Positions 26,130 to 35,220 of a DNA stretch of 64,000 nucleotides are shown here, in pieces. Made by a program: the position numbers and the translations under genes. Under the pieces are notes generated by a model. It searched no databases. It was not told where the DNA came from and saw only the letters and a list, made by a program, of their open reading frames with translations. Position 1 is the stretch's first letter; each line of letters opens with the position of its first letter. The DNA comes from Azoarcus indigens (lineage in GTDB: Bacteria > Pseudomonadota > Gammaproteobacteria > Burkholderiales > Rhodocyclaceae). Location of the stretch: the NCBI RefSeq assembly GCF_004361735.1, contig NZ_SNVV01000003.1, forward strand, positions 248,001 through 312,000, in the 5' to 3' direction.

Positions 26130-28180
26130 GGGTCCTCCTTCTCCGCCTGCGCGCCGCTGCCGGGCAGGTCATCCTCCAGGAAGCCGGCGCGTCCGCTGTT
26201 GTAGGTGCGGCGGCGTCCGCCCACCACGGAATCGCCCCTGGCGCGGCCATCGCCCTCCCGCGTGGTGGCCAGCGCCAGCGCCGCCACCACCAGGCCGACA
26301 TGGCTGAAGGCCTGGGGGAAGTTGCCGGCCGGCTCGCCGCTATCCGGCGCCACCCCTTCCGCGAGCAGCCCGAGGTCGTTGGCGCGCGCCGCCAGGCGCT
26401 CGAAGATGTCGCGGGCGTGGTCGTACTCGCCCAGGCGCACCAGGTAATCCACCTGCCAGTAGCTGCACAGCAGGAAGGTTTCGTCGGCGCCGCCGACGCC
26501 GTCGTACTCGCTGCCCGGCGGATAGCGGTACAGCAGTTCGCCGCTGGCCAGCTGCCGCTGGATCAGCGCCCAGGTGCCACGCATGCGCGGGTGGTCGGCC
26601 GGCAGGTAGCCGTAGCGGGCGAGCAGCAGCAGGCTGGCGTCCGGCGCGGTGCCGCCGTAGTAGCCGACGTAGCTGCCAAGGTCGGCGCTGTAGCCGTGGT
26701 TCTCGATGTCGTCGCGGATGGCGGCCCGCTCTGCGCGCCAGGCGTCCTCGTCCAGTTCCAGGCCGAGCTGCCCGTGCACCGCCAGCAGCGCGTCCAGCGC
26801 CACCCAGCACATCACTTTGGAGTGGGTGTTGTGGCGCCGTGGCAGACGGATTTCCCAGATGCCGTTGTCCGGCTCGCGCCAGTGCCGGCGCACGGCTTCG
26901 CCCAGGTCCAGCAACAAGCGGCGCTCGTGGCCGTCCAGCTCGCCGCCCTGCTCCACGTAGCGCCGGGCGGTGAGCAGCACCTCGCCGTAGATGTCGAGCT
27001 GCAGTTGCTCCGCCGCGGCGTTGCCGATGCGCACCGGCCCCATGCCGCGGTAGCCCTCCAACCGGGCGATGTCCTCCCGCGGCACCGGGTTGCCATGCAC
27101 GTCGTACATGACGTCCACCCGCGGCCGGGTGAGCCGGGTGGCGTGCAGCAGCCAGTCGATGAAGGCGGCGCTCTCGCTGCGGAAGCCGAGATCCAGCAGG
27201 CATTGCAGCAGCATGGAGGTGTCGCGCAGCCAGCAGTAGCGGTAATCCCAGTTGCGCTCGCCGCCCCGGTGCACCGGCAGCGAGGTGGTGGCCGCCGCCA
27301 CCACCGCGCCGGAGAGCCGGTAGGTGAGCAGCTTCAGGGTGATGCAGCTGCGCAGCACCGCGTCCCGGTAGGGGCCGCGATAGCCGCTCCCGCCCGCCCA
27401 ACGCATCCACCAGCGGCGGGTGCAGGCGATGCGCTCGCTTACCTCGCTGGCGGGCGGCAGCACGCAGATGCCGTTGCCGCTCCAGGCCATCGCCAGCCGG
27501 CAGCAGTCGCCTTCGCGCAGCAGCATCTGGCCGCGCAGGCGGGTGCCGCCGGCCTCCGCCTGCAGGTCCATGTCGCCATACAGGTAGAGGGCACCGCTGC
27601 CCTGGTTGCCATGGCGGCGGCCGGGGTCGATCTCGCAATACCAACCCAGCCGGCCGCGCCGCCGCAGCTTTACCCCGCGGGCCCCGTAGCCGGGGCGCGG
27701 CTCGAACTCCACGTGCAGCCGCACCTCCCCTTCCACGCACTCGGCCAGGCGCAGGAGTTCGTGCTGGGGCTGCAGTTCCTCGCCACCGGCGTCCTCCGGC
27801 AGCAGCGTCATCGCCTCGGAGACCTTGAGGATGCCGTCGCGGCAGTGATAGGTGGTGACCAGCACCGCCGAGTCGCCGTCGTAGCGGCGGCGGCAGGAAA
27901 GAATGTCCGCCGGGCGCAGCAGGTAGCGGCCGCCGCGCTCCTTGTCCAGCAGCGCGGCGAACACCGAGGGTGCGGAAAAGTGGGGCAGGCAGAGCCAATC
28001 GATGGAGCCGGTGCGCGACACCAGCGCGGCGCTGCGGCAGTCACCGATAACGGCGTAGTCGGCGATGTCCGGATAGGGCTCGGCAGCTGCGGGATCGCGC
28101 GCAAGGGCGGCCGCGTCGGCCTGCCGGTCCGGACGGGGGGCGGAGTGGGAAACAGGGTCTGACATGCGAGGGGCTGACAT
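26126..28180 (-). CDS. Glycoside hydrolase family 15 protein (glucoamylase/trehalase-like)
   Basis: A 684-residue cytoplasmic GH15 enzyme. The N-terminal beta-sandwich starts at YPDIADYAVIGDCRSAALVS and SIDWLCLPHF. The (alpha/alpha)6 barrel shows RYCWLRDTSMLL, GNAAAEQLQLDIYGEV and FLLCSYWQVDYLV. The segment LAEGVAPDSGEPAGNFPQAF ends the core. Many relatives have two adjacent Glu at the start of that last segment, whereas here the second is Gly. Relatives hydrolyse glucans or trehalose. Start candidates are ATG at 28180 and 28165; neither has a strong ribosome-binding site, and a predicted transcript start at ~28182 would favour the latter. Forms an operon with the membrane protein downstream. 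Confidence 0.9.
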   Translation of the reverse strand: MSAPRMSDPVSHSAPRPDRQADAAALARDPAAAEPYPDIADYAVIGDCRSAALVSRTGSIDWLCLPHFSAPSVFAALLDKERGGRYLLRPADILSCRRRYDGDSAVLVTTYHCRDGILKVSEAMTLLPEDAGGEELQPQHELLRLAECVEGEVRLHVEFEPRPGYGARGVKLRRRGRLGWYCEIDPGRRHGNQGSGALYLYGDMDLQAEAGGTRLRGQMLLREGDCCRLAMAWSGNGICVLPPASEVSERIACTRRWWMRWAGGSGYRGPYRDAVLRSCITLKLLTYRLSGAVVAAATTSLPVHRGGERNWDYRYCWLRDTSMLLQCLLDLGFRSESAAFIDWLLHATRLTRPRVDVMYDVHGNPVPREDIARLEGYRGMGPVRIGNAAAEQLQLDIYGEVLLTARRYVEQGGELDGHERRLLLDLGEAVRRHWREPDNGIWEIRLPRRHNTHSKVMCWVALDALLAVHGQLGLELDEDAWRAERAAIRDDIENHGYSADLGSYVGYYGGTAPDASLLLLARYGYLPADHPRMRGTWALIQRQLASGELLYRYPPGSEYDGVGGADETFLLCSYWQVDYLVRLGEYDHARDIFERLAARANDLGLLAEGVAPDSGEPAGNFPQAFSHVGLVVAALALATTREGDGRARGDSVVGGRRRTYNSGRAGFLEDDLPGSGAQAEKEDP

Positions 28181-28192
28181 GCGCGCCCAGCC

Positions 28193-28208
28193 AGCAAACG
28201 GCGGACCC
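28193..28208 (-). promoter_or_regulatory. Weak candidate sigma-54 promoter of the GH15 operon
   Basis: Minus strand GGGTCCG-CCGT-TTGCT has a perfect -12 and exact spacing, but three -24 mismatches. It is back to back with the ThDP-enzyme promoter at 28221-28236. The implied leader is only about 15 bases. Confidence 0.35.
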
Positions 28209-28220
28209 GGCGGCAAGCGC

Positions 28221-28236
28221 GGGAACGTCGCTTGCA
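28221..28236 (+). promoter_or_regulatory. Candidate sigma-54 promoter of the ThDP-enzyme operon
   Basis: GGGAACG-TCGC-TTGCA: perfect -12, two mismatches in -24, GG-N10-GC exact. The transcript would begin near 28247, about 22 bases before the ATG at 28269. Confidence 0.48.
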
Positions 28237-28268
28237 CCCACTGCCGCAAGCCTTTCAAGGAGCACGGC

Positions 28269-30080
28269 ATGGCACGGACTGTGGGCGACTATCTGCTGGA
28301 ACGCCTTTCCGCCTGGGGGGTCCGGCGTATCTACGGTTATCCCGGCGACGGCATCAACGGCATCATGGGCGCCTTCGGCCGCCTCACCGCCAGCACCGCG
28401 GACAAGCCGGACGAGGGCATCCGCTTCATCCAGGCCGGCCACGAGGAGCTGGCCGCCTTCATGGCCTGCGCCCACGCCAAGTTCACCGGCGAGGTCGGCG
28501 TCTGCCTGGCCACCTCCGGGCCGGGCGCCATCCACCTGCTCAACGGCCTCTACGACGCCAGCCTGGATCATCAGCCGGTGGTGGCCATCGTCGGCCAGCA
28601 GAAGCGCTCCGCCATCGGCGGCGACTACCAGCAGGAGGTGGACCTCATCTCCCTGTTCAAGGACGTCGCCCACGAGTTCGTGCACATGGCGACCACGCCG
28701 GAGCAGGTGCGCCACCTGGTAGACCGGGCGATGCGCATCGCCCGCGACCGCCGCGCCGTCACCTGCATCATCTTCCCCAACGACGTGCAGGAGTTGCCGG
28801 CCGCCGAGCCGCCGCGGGAACACGGCACGGTGCATAGCGGCATCGGCCACACCGCCCTCGGCCAGGTGCCGGCGGCGGCCGAACTGCTGCGGGCGGCGGA
28901 CATCCTCAACCGCGGCAAGAAGGTGGCGATGCTGGTGGGCGCCGGTGCGCTGGGCGCCACCGAGGAGCTGATCGCGGTGGCCGACCGCCTCGGCGCCGGC
29001 GTGGCCAAGGCCTTGCTGGGCAAGGCGGCGATGCCGGACGACCTGCCCTACGTCACCGGCGCCATCGGCCTGCTTGGCACCAAGCCGAGCTGGGACCTGA
29101 TGAACGAATGCGACACCCTGCTGATGGTGGGCTCCGGCTTTCCCTACAGCGAATTCCTGCCGCCGGAGGGCAAGGCGCGCGGGGTGCAGATCGACATCGA
29201 CCCGCGCATGATAGGCCTGCGCTACCCGATGGAACTCGGCCTGGTGGGCGACAGCCGCGAAACCCTGCGCGCCCTGCTGCCGCTGCTGGAACAGAAGGAC
29301 GCCGCCGGCTGGCGCAAGGACATCACCGGCTGGGTGGACCGCTGGTGGCGGGTGATGGAGGGCCGCGCGCTGAACCCGGGCGAGCCGGTGAATCCGCAGC
29401 GCGTGTTCTGGGAGCTGTCGCCGCGGCTGCCGGCGGACAGCATCCTCACCTGCGACTCCGGCAGCGCCGCCAACTGGTACGCCCGCGACATCCAGTTCAA
29501 GCGCGGCATGATGGGCTCGCTGTCCGGCGGCCTCGCCACCATGGGGCCGGCGGTGCCCTACGCCCTTGCGGCCAAGTTCGCCCATCCGCAGCGGCCGGTA
29601 GTCGCCCTGGTGGGCGACGGCGCCATGCAGATGAACGGCATCACCGGCCTCATCAGCATCGCCCGCCACTGGCGCGAGTGGAGCGACCCACGGCTGGTGG
29701 TGATGGTGCTGAACAACGGCGACCTCAACGAAGTCACTTGGGAGCAGCGCGCGCTGGGGGGCGACCCGCGCTTCGCCGACGCCCAGGAGGTGCCGGCCTT
29801 CCCCTATGCGGAATACGCCCGCTTGCTGGGCCTGGAGGGCATACGGGTGGACCGCCCGGAGCAGGTCGCGCCTGCCTGGGACGCTGCCTTTGCCGCCGAC
29901 AGGCCGACGCTGGTGGAGATGGTGACCGACCCCAACATTCCGCCCATTCCGCCCCACCTCACCGCCAAGCAGACCCTGGCCTACTTCTCTGCCCTGCGCG
30001 GCGACCCGGACGCCAGGGCGCTCATCCTCGCCTCGCTGCGCGAGACCTGGGAGACCCTCTTCCCCATTGGCAAGGGTTGA
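28269..30080 (+). CDS. Thiamine-diphosphate-dependent enzyme, pyruvate oxidase/acetolactate synthase-like
   Basis: A 603-residue three-domain enzyme. The N-terminal Pyr domain starts at GDYLLERLSAWGVRRIYGYP and has the catalytic Glu in FIQAGHEELAAFMA (~60). The middle domain (~190-330) could bind FAD. The C-terminal PP domain holds the ThDP/Mg motif GDGAMQMNG followed by NNGDLN. The overall pattern is that of PoxB-like pyruvate:quinone oxidases and unassigned ThDP enzymes. If PoxB-like, it would decarboxylate pyruvate to acetate and pass electrons to quinone, fitting NDH-2 and the bd oxidase nearby. AAGGAG lies upstream of the ATG. The substrate is not proven. Confidence 0.85.
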   Translation: MARTVGDYLLERLSAWGVRRIYGYPGDGINGIMGAFGRLTASTADKPDEGIRFIQAGHEELAAFMACAHAKFTGEVGVCLATSGPGAIHLLNGLYDASLDHQPVVAIVGQQKRSAIGGDYQQEVDLISLFKDVAHEFVHMATTPEQVRHLVDRAMRIARDRRAVTCIIFPNDVQELPAAEPPREHGTVHSGIGHTALGQVPAAAELLRAADILNRGKKVAMLVGAGALGATEELIAVADRLGAGVAKALLGKAAMPDDLPYVTGAIGLLGTKPSWDLMNECDTLLMVGSGFPYSEFLPPEGKARGVQIDIDPRMIGLRYPMELGLVGDSRETLRALLPLLEQKDAAGWRKDITGWVDRWWRVMEGRALNPGEPVNPQRVFWELSPRLPADSILTCDSGSAANWYARDIQFKRGMMGSLSGGLATMGPAVPYALAAKFAHPQRPVVALVGDGAMQMNGITGLISIARHWREWSDPRLVVMVLNNGDLNEVTWEQRALGGDPRFADAQEVPAFPYAEYARLLGLEGIRVDRPEQVAPAWDAAFAADRPTLVEMVTDPNIPPIPPHLTAKQTLAYFSALRGDPDARALILASLRETWETLFPIGKG

Positions 30081-30135
30081 GGGCGGGGGTTGAGGACATG
30101 AGCCGAAGCTTTTCACCCGCACGGAGCGAGCAACC

Positions 30136-30510
30136 ATGAGCGAACCAATAGGCAAGACGCGCTGGGCCATCGCCGAGGGCTATCTGCCGGCGCAGCGCGG
30201 CGACGCCAGCCGCCAGCTCGTCAGCCACGAAACCGCCTGCCTGCTCAACACCGGCGACGAGGATGCCAATGTGCGCATCACCGTCTACTTCGTCGACCGC
30301 GAGCCCGCCGGCCCCTATCGCGTCACCGTACCAGCGCGGCGCACCCTGCACCTGCGCTTCAACGACCTGCGCGAGCCGGAACCCATACCGCCGGACACCG
30401 ACTACGCCAGCCTCATCGAGTCCGACCGCCCCATCGTCGTCCAGCACACCCGGCTGGACGCCCGCCAGGCCGAACTCGCGCTGCTCAGCACCCTGGCCTA
30501 CGCAGGCTGA
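30136..30510 (+). CDS. Sensory rhodopsin transducer (ASRT) family protein
   Basis: A 124-residue soluble beta-rich protein matching the family founded by the Anabaena sensory rhodopsin transducer (RWAIAEGYLP near the start, LVSHETACLLNTGDEDA, VTVYFVDREP and LHLRFNDLREP). Relatives form tetramers. Many occur without rhodopsin, and a sugar- or small-ligand-binding role has been proposed for them. No rhodopsin gene is in the window. Located 55 bases after the ThDP enzyme and 34 before NDH-2, it is probably in the same transcript. Function in this context is unknown. Confidence 0.88.
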   Translation: MSEPIGKTRWAIAEGYLPAQRGDASRQLVSHETACLLNTGDEDANVRITVYFVDREPAGPYRVTVPARRTLHLRFNDLREPEPIPPDTDYASLIESDRPIVVQHTRLDARQAELALLSTLAYAG

Positions 30511-30544
30511 CGGCCCGCCCCAACGCCCCCCGGAGAACACCCTC

Positions 30545-32086
30545 ATGCCGCCCACAGTCACCCCGCCCCATCTATACGCCCACGCCCCGTCCGCCCTCTC
30601 TTTGCTGAACGCCCTGAAGCAGGCCTGCCTGCTATCGCTCCCGCTGCCCGCCGGCGCGGCCGCCGCCGGCATGCCAGGCTGGAGCCTGCTGCAAACCCGT
30701 TTCGCCGGCGAACCCGGCGGCACCGGCGCGATGCCGGAGGAAGCGCCGCGCCGCAGCCGCAGCGCCGCCGACCTCGCCTCCCGCGAAGCCGCGGAACGCC
30801 GCCACCGCATCGTCATCGTCGGCGGCGGCGCCGGCGGGCTGGAGCTGGCCGCCCGCCTGGGCGACGACGCCGGCCGCCACGGCAAGGCAGAGATCGTGCT
30901 GGTGGACGCCGTCCTCACCCACATGTGGAAGCCGCTGCTGCACGAGGTGGCCGCCGGCACCCTGGGGCCGCAGGAAAACGAGCTCAACTTCCTGCAGCAA
31001 GCTCGCCGCCACCACTTCCGCTTCCACCTCGGCCGCCTGGAAACGGTGGACAGGGAAGCCAGGCAGATCTGGCTCGCCCCGCTGGTGGACGAGGAAGGCA
31101 TGGAGGTGGCCCCGCGCCGGCCGCTGGCCTACGACACCCTGGTGATCGCCATCGGCGCCATCGACAACGACTTCGGCACCCCCGGCGTGCGCGCCCACAG
31201 CCTGTCGCTCAACAGCATGGAAGAAGCCCAGCGCTTCCACCGCCGCCTGCTCGCCCTGTGCGCCCGCGCCGAGATGAGCACCGGCGAGGCGGTGCGCGTC
31301 GCCATCGTAGGCGGCGGCGCCACCGGCGTGGAGCTGGCGGCCGAGCTCGCTGGCGCGGCCGACGAGATCGCCTCCTACGGCATGCAGCTGCGCGACCTGC
31401 GCCTGCCGCTGCAGATCGCCCTGCTGGAGGCCGGCGACAAGCTGCTCGCCGCCTTGCCGGACGATATCGCCGCCAAGGCCGGCGACGACCTGCGCGGCCG
31501 TGGGGTGGACATCCGGCTCGGCGCCCGCGTCGCCGAGGTACGGGCAGACTGCGTGATGCTGAAGGGCGGGGAGCGCATCCCCGCCGACCTCACCGTGTGG
31601 GCCGCCGGCGTGCAGGGCCCGGAAGTGCTGCAGGGCCTGGACGGCCTGGAGACCAACCAGCGCCGCCAACTGGTCGTCCACCCCACGCTGCAGACTACCC
31701 GCGACGCCAACATCTTCGCCCTCGGCGACTGCGCCGCCTGCCAGCCGGACCCGGACGCCCCGCCGGTGCCGCCCAAGGCCCAGGCCGCCCAGCAGCAGGC
31801 CGAACTGCTGGCGCGCTCGCTGCAGCGCCACGTCGCCGGCAAGTCGCTGCTCGAATTCCGCTACCAGGAGCGTGGCAACCTCATCTCGCTGGGCCGCGAC
31901 AAGGCCGTCGGCAACGTCGAAGCCCCCACCGGCCGCCTCCACCTCCATGGCCGCTCCGCCCGCTTCGGCTACTGGGTGCTCTACCGCAAACACCTCTCGG
32001 TACTCCTCGGCGGCCTGCGCACCGCCTTCGTCACTCTGGGGCAATGGCTGAGCAAACGCTCGCAGCCCAAGGTGAAGCTGCATTGA
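30545..32086 (+). CDS. Type II NADH dehydrogenase (NDH-2) family flavoprotein
   Basis: A 513-residue FAD enzyme that oxidises NADH and reduces quinone without pumping protons. The FAD Rossmann motif is VGGGAGGLELAARLG (~93) and the NAD motif VGGGATGVELAAELAG (~255). The ALGDCAACQPD block near 395 completes the FAD site, and the C-terminal ~60 residues hold the amphipathic membrane-binding part. The chosen ATG gives a ~90-residue N-terminal extension that is unusual for the family (ordinary NDH-2 is about 430). A start at 30731 would give 451 residues. The extension is Pro/Ala-rich with one hydrophobic patch. Confidence 0.9.
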   Translation: MPPTVTPPHLYAHAPSALSLLNALKQACLLSLPLPAGAAAAGMPGWSLLQTRFAGEPGGTGAMPEEAPRRSRSAADLASREAAERRHRIVIVGGGAGGLELAARLGDDAGRHGKAEIVLVDAVLTHMWKPLLHEVAAGTLGPQENELNFLQQARRHHFRFHLGRLETVDREARQIWLAPLVDEEGMEVAPRRPLAYDTLVIAIGAIDNDFGTPGVRAHSLSLNSMEEAQRFHRRLLALCARAEMSTGEAVRVAIVGGGATGVELAAELAGAADEIASYGMQLRDLRLPLQIALLEAGDKLLAALPDDIAAKAGDDLRGRGVDIRLGARVAEVRADCVMLKGGERIPADLTVWAAGVQGPEVLQGLDGLETNQRRQLVVHPTLQTTRDANIFALGDCAACQPDPDAPPVPPKAQAAQQQAELLARSLQRHVAGKSLLEFRYQERGNLISLGRDKAVGNVEAPTGRLHLHGRSARFGYWVLYRKHLSVLLGGLRTAFVTLGQWLSKRSQPKVKLH

Positions 32087-32094
32087 GGCAGGGC

Positions 32095-32138
32095 GGCGCC
32101 GCCACCGCAGATGGCCGGCGCCGCCACCGCAGATGGCC
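32095..32138 (+). repeat. 22-bp tandem duplication after ndh
   Basis: GGCGCCGCCACCGCAGATGGCC occurs twice, perfectly, at 32095-32116 and 32117-32138, followed by a partial third copy. It lies in the 181-base gap between ndh and the glycan cassette. This may mark a slippage or joining site at the cassette edge; no function is evident. Confidence 0.8.
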
Positions 32139-32267
32139 GGCGCCGCTTCCGCCGGAAACCGCATCGAGCGCCCCGGCGCCCGGCATCGCCCCACAGGAAC
32201 CCCGCCGCGCTGCGGTAGAATCTGTCACAAAGCAGATACAAATCGTGGCAGTGAAAGGTGGCGTGCA

Positions 32268-33293
32268 ATGGCGTTTTTCCCGGTGTTTCTCTCGGTCGTG
32301 CTGGTCGTCCGCAATCAGGAGGCACGGCTCGAGGAAATGCTCTCGGCGGCGGTGGGCAGCATCTCCCCCCTGGTTGGCGACCACGAGATCATCGTCGTCG
32401 ACAACGCATCCACCGACGGTAGCGTGGCCGAGCTGAAGCGGCTGACCAGCGAGAACGGGCTGCCGAACCTGCAGGTGTACGCGCTGACGAAGGAAGTGGA
32501 CGCGGACACCGCCTCCTGGGTGGGCCTGGAAAACGCGCTGGGCGACTTCGTCGCCGTCATCGACCCGCTCGCCGACGACATCGCCTTCCTGCCGCAGATG
32601 CTGGACAAGGCCGTCTCCGGTGCCGACGTCGTCTTCGCCACCAACGAGCAGCGGCCGCGGCAGTCCCTGGCCTACACGCTGGCCTACTCCGTCTTCAACC
32701 GTCTGTACAAATTCTTCAACGGCATCCACCTTGCCAACGAGGCGCCTCAGTACCGGGTGCTGAGCAAGCGGGTGATCAATTTCATCCTGCAGCATCCCCA
32801 GCCCTCCATCACCTACCGCCATCTGCCGGCCACCGGCGGCTTTGCCCGGGTGAACCTGCGTTACAGCGCGCCGCCGCGCGCCACCGCGGCGAAGCCCCTG
32901 GGCGAGAGCATAGGCAGGGGAACACGGCTGCTGGTGTCCACCACCCGGGCGCCGATGCGGCTGGTCATGGGGCTATCCCTGTTCGGCGCGGTCGCCAACG
33001 TGCTCTATTCCATCTACGTGCTGGCGGTGGCGCTGCTCAATCCCAACGTGGCGGCCGGCTGGGTGAGCCTGTCGCTGCAGCAGTCAGGCATGTTCCTGCT
33101 GATCTCCCTGGTGCTGCTGGTGTTGGGCGAATACATCCTGCACATGGCCAGCCTGTCCACCGAAGGGCCGCCGTACCACGTCGCCCAGGAGTTCACCAGC
33201 GCCCGGCTGACGCGGCGGGAGAAGCTCAACGTGGAGGACGCTTCCACCGAGCGCGGGCGCTCCGTCTTCAGCGCTGCGGGACGCCCGGCGTGA
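32268..33293 (+). CDS. Glycosyltransferase family 2 with C-terminal membrane helices (polyprenyl-phosphate type)
   Basis: A 341-residue enzyme. The GT-A domain opens with LSVVLVVRNQEARLEEMLSA, has VVDNASTDGS (~43) and the metal-binding acidic region VAVIDPLADD (~95), a degenerate DxD. Two transmembrane helices follow at about residues 235-257 and 272-297, as in enzymes that load sugars onto undecaprenyl phosphate (GtrB/ArnC/DPM1 type). AAGGTGG lies before the ATG. It is the first gene of a seven- to eight-gene cassette with overlapping ends and overlaps the next by four bases (GTGA). Confidence 0.88.
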   Translation: MAFFPVFLSVVLVVRNQEARLEEMLSAAVGSISPLVGDHEIIVVDNASTDGSVAELKRLTSENGLPNLQVYALTKEVDADTASWVGLENALGDFVAVIDPLADDIAFLPQMLDKAVSGADVVFATNEQRPRQSLAYTLAYSVFNRLYKFFNGIHLANEAPQYRVLSKRVINFILQHPQPSITYRHLPATGGFARVNLRYSAPPRATAAKPLGESIGRGTRLLVSTTRAPMRLVMGLSLFGAVANVLYSIYVLAVALLNPNVAAGWVSLSLQQSGMFLLISLVLLVLGEYILHMASLSTEGPPYHVAQEFTSARLTRREKLNVEDASTERGRSVFSAAGRPA

Positions 33294-34438
33294 CCCTGCA
33301 GGCGTTCGACGCCGTCGTCGTCGGTGGAGGGTTCTACGGCGCCGCGATCGCGGTCTACCTGGCGCGCAGCCGCGGCTTCGGGAGGGTGCTGCTGGTCGAG
33401 CGCGGGCAGGCTCTGCTGACGCGCGCCTCGTATCACAACCAGGCCCGGGTGCATAACGGCTACCACTACCCGCGCAGCTTCACCACCGCTTACCGCAGCC
33501 GGGTGAACCTGCCGCGCTTCGTCAGCGACTGGCCGGCGGCGGTGCGCACCGACTTCACCAAGCTGTATGCCATCGCCCGACGCAACTCCAAGGTGACGAG
33601 CCGCCAGTTCGAGCGTTTCTGCCGCGACATCGGCGCCCGCATCCAGGCCGCTCCCGCCACCCTGGCCAGGCATTTCGACCCGCGCTTCATCGAGCGCGCC
33701 TACGTGGTCGAGGAGTACGCCTTCGACGCCTGCGTATTGCGCGCCTGGGCGGAGCGGGAACTGCGGGAAAGCGGCGTCGAGGTCCGGCTGGCAACGCAGG
33801 CTCTCGCGGTGGATGTGGCCCCGGCGGGCGGGCTGACGGTGACGCTGACGGGCGGGGCAGACGCTTACCAGGTTCACACATTCGGTGTATTCAACTGCAC
33901 CTACAGCGGGCTCAACCAGCTGGGCGGCAGTTTCGGCACCACCCGCACCGGGCTGAAGCACGAACTGACGGAGATGGCCCTGATGGACGTGCCGGCGCCG
34001 TTCAAGGACCTGGGGGTGACGGTGATGGACGGCCCCTTCTTCTCCTTGATGCCCTTCCCGGCGCGCGGGCTGCACACCCTCTCCCATGTCCGCTACACGC
34101 CTCACCTGCAGTGGGAGGACGAGCCCGGACTGGACCCCTACCGCCGCATGCAGGACTACGGGCAGGCAAGCCGGGCGGACCGCATGGTGCGCGACGTCGC
34201 CCGTTACATGCCGCTGGTGGCGCAGGCCCGCCATGTGGATTCGCTGTTCGAGGTAAAGACGGTCCTGCAGAAAAACGAAGGCGACGACGGCCGCCCCATC
34301 CTGTTCGAACGCCACGCCGGATTGCCGGGGGCGTATTCCATCCTCGGCGGCAAGATCGACAACATCTATGACGTCCTGGAGAAGCTGGAGAGCGAACCGC
34401 TGCTTTCCGCCTCCGGGGCCAGGGAGCACTCAACATGA
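33290..34438 (+). CDS. FAD-dependent oxidoreductase (DAO-like)
   Basis: A 382-residue flavoprotein. FAD binding is seen in VVVGGGFYGAAIAVYLARS (~10-28), with the E of LLVERG at strand two. YHNQARVHNGYHYPRS (~50) resembles a substrate-binding block of the DAO superfamily members found in polysaccharide clusters. The C-terminal GGKIDNIYDVLE closes the FAD site. The probable task is oxidation of a sugar or amine in the pathway. The start is GTG overlapping the previous stop, and it overlaps the epimerase gene by four bases. The precise substrate is not known. Confidence 0.8.
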   Translation: MTLQAFDAVVVGGGFYGAAIAVYLARSRGFGRVLLVERGQALLTRASYHNQARVHNGYHYPRSFTTAYRSRVNLPRFVSDWPAAVRTDFTKLYAIARRNSKVTSRQFERFCRDIGARIQAAPATLARHFDPRFIERAYVVEEYAFDACVLRAWAERELRESGVEVRLATQALAVDVAPAGGLTVTLTGGADAYQVHTFGVFNCTYSGLNQLGGSFGTTRTGLKHELTEMALMDVPAPFKDLGVTVMDGPFFSLMPFPARGLHTLSHVRYTPHLQWEDEPGLDPYRRMQDYGQASRADRMVRDVARYMPLVAQARHVDSLFEVKTVLQKNEGDDGRPILFERHAGLPGAYSILGGKIDNIYDVLEKLESEPLLSASGAREHST

Positions 34439-35220
34439 ACGCACTGATCGGCCATACCGGCTTCGTCGGTGGCACCTTGCTGCGGCAGGCGGCATTCGAT
34501 GCCCTGTACCGCTCCACCGACATCCATGAGGTCCGGGGACGCAGCTTCGATCTCGTGGTCTGCGCCGGCGCCCCGGCGCAGAAGTGGATCGCCAACAAGG
34601 AACCGGAAGCCGACCTCGCCAGCATCAACGGCCTGATCGGCCACCTGGACAAGATCGAGTGCAAGACCTTCGTGCTGATCAGCACCGTGGACGTGTTCAA
34701 GCAGCCGCTGGAGGTGGATGAAGCCTCGCCGGTCATCGAGGACGGCCTGCATGCCTACGGACTGCATCGCCGCCTGCTGGAGCAGTTCGTCGAGCGCCGC
34801 TTCGAGCGCCATCTCGTCGTGCGCCTGCCCGGCCTAGTCGGCCCCGGGCTGCGCAAGAACGTCATCTTCGACTTCCTCAACGACAACAACCTGCACGCCA
34901 TCGATAGCCGCGGCGTCTTCCAGTTCTACCCCATGGTCAACCTCTGGCAGGACCTGCAGACGGCCCTGCAGGCCGGGCTTTCGCTGCTGCACCTGACGGC
35001 GGAGCCGGTGAGCGTGGCCACCATCGCCGGTAGCGGCTTCGGCCGCCGTTTCGAGCAGGCGCTGGGCAACCCGCCGGCACGCTACGACATGCGCAGCCGC
35101 CATGCTGCCTTGTTCGGCGGCCACGGCAGCTACCAATACGACCTGCGCGAAACGCTGCTGGCGGTGCGTGCCTACGCCCAGTCGGAACCGCGCAAGCCCA
35201 AGGCGGAGGCGCCGGCATGA
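34435..35220 (+). CDS. NAD(P)-dependent sugar epimerase/dehydratase-like protein
   Basis: A 261-residue short-chain (extended SDR) Rossmann protein. The cofactor motif is IGHTGFVGG at residues 5-13, and LISTVDVF with Y of DGLHAYGLHR gives the likely S-x-Y-x3-K/H pattern. Usually YxxxK, but here YGLHR, so activity may be altered. It is shorter than typical UDP-sugar epimerases (~330). The context suggests conversion of a nucleotide sugar for the cassette. Both ends overlap neighbours (ATGA), consistent with coupling. Confidence 0.75.
   Translation: MNALIGHTGFVGGTLLRQAAFDALYRSTDIHEVRGRSFDLVVCAGAPAQKWIANKEPEADLASINGLIGHLDKIECKTFVLISTVDVFKQPLEVDEASPVIEDGLHAYGLHRRLLEQFVERRFERHLVVRLPGLVGPGLRKNVIFDFLNDNNLHAIDSRGVFQFYPMVNLWQDLQTALQAGLSLLHLTAEPVSVATIAGSGFGRRFEQALGNPPARYDMRSRHAALFGGHGSYQYDLRETLLAVRAYAQSEPRKPKAEAPA

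Noticed and set aside
28337-28543. Minus-strand frame inside the ThDP-enzyme gene
   Set aside because: Shadow of the ThDP enzyme; no ribosome-binding site and no recognisable motif.
32221-32267. A sigma-54 promoter before the glycan cassette (TGGCAGT near 32244)
   Set aside because: The bases ten positions after GG are TG, not GC, and there is no TTGC. An ordinary promoter in this A/T-richer patch is more likely.
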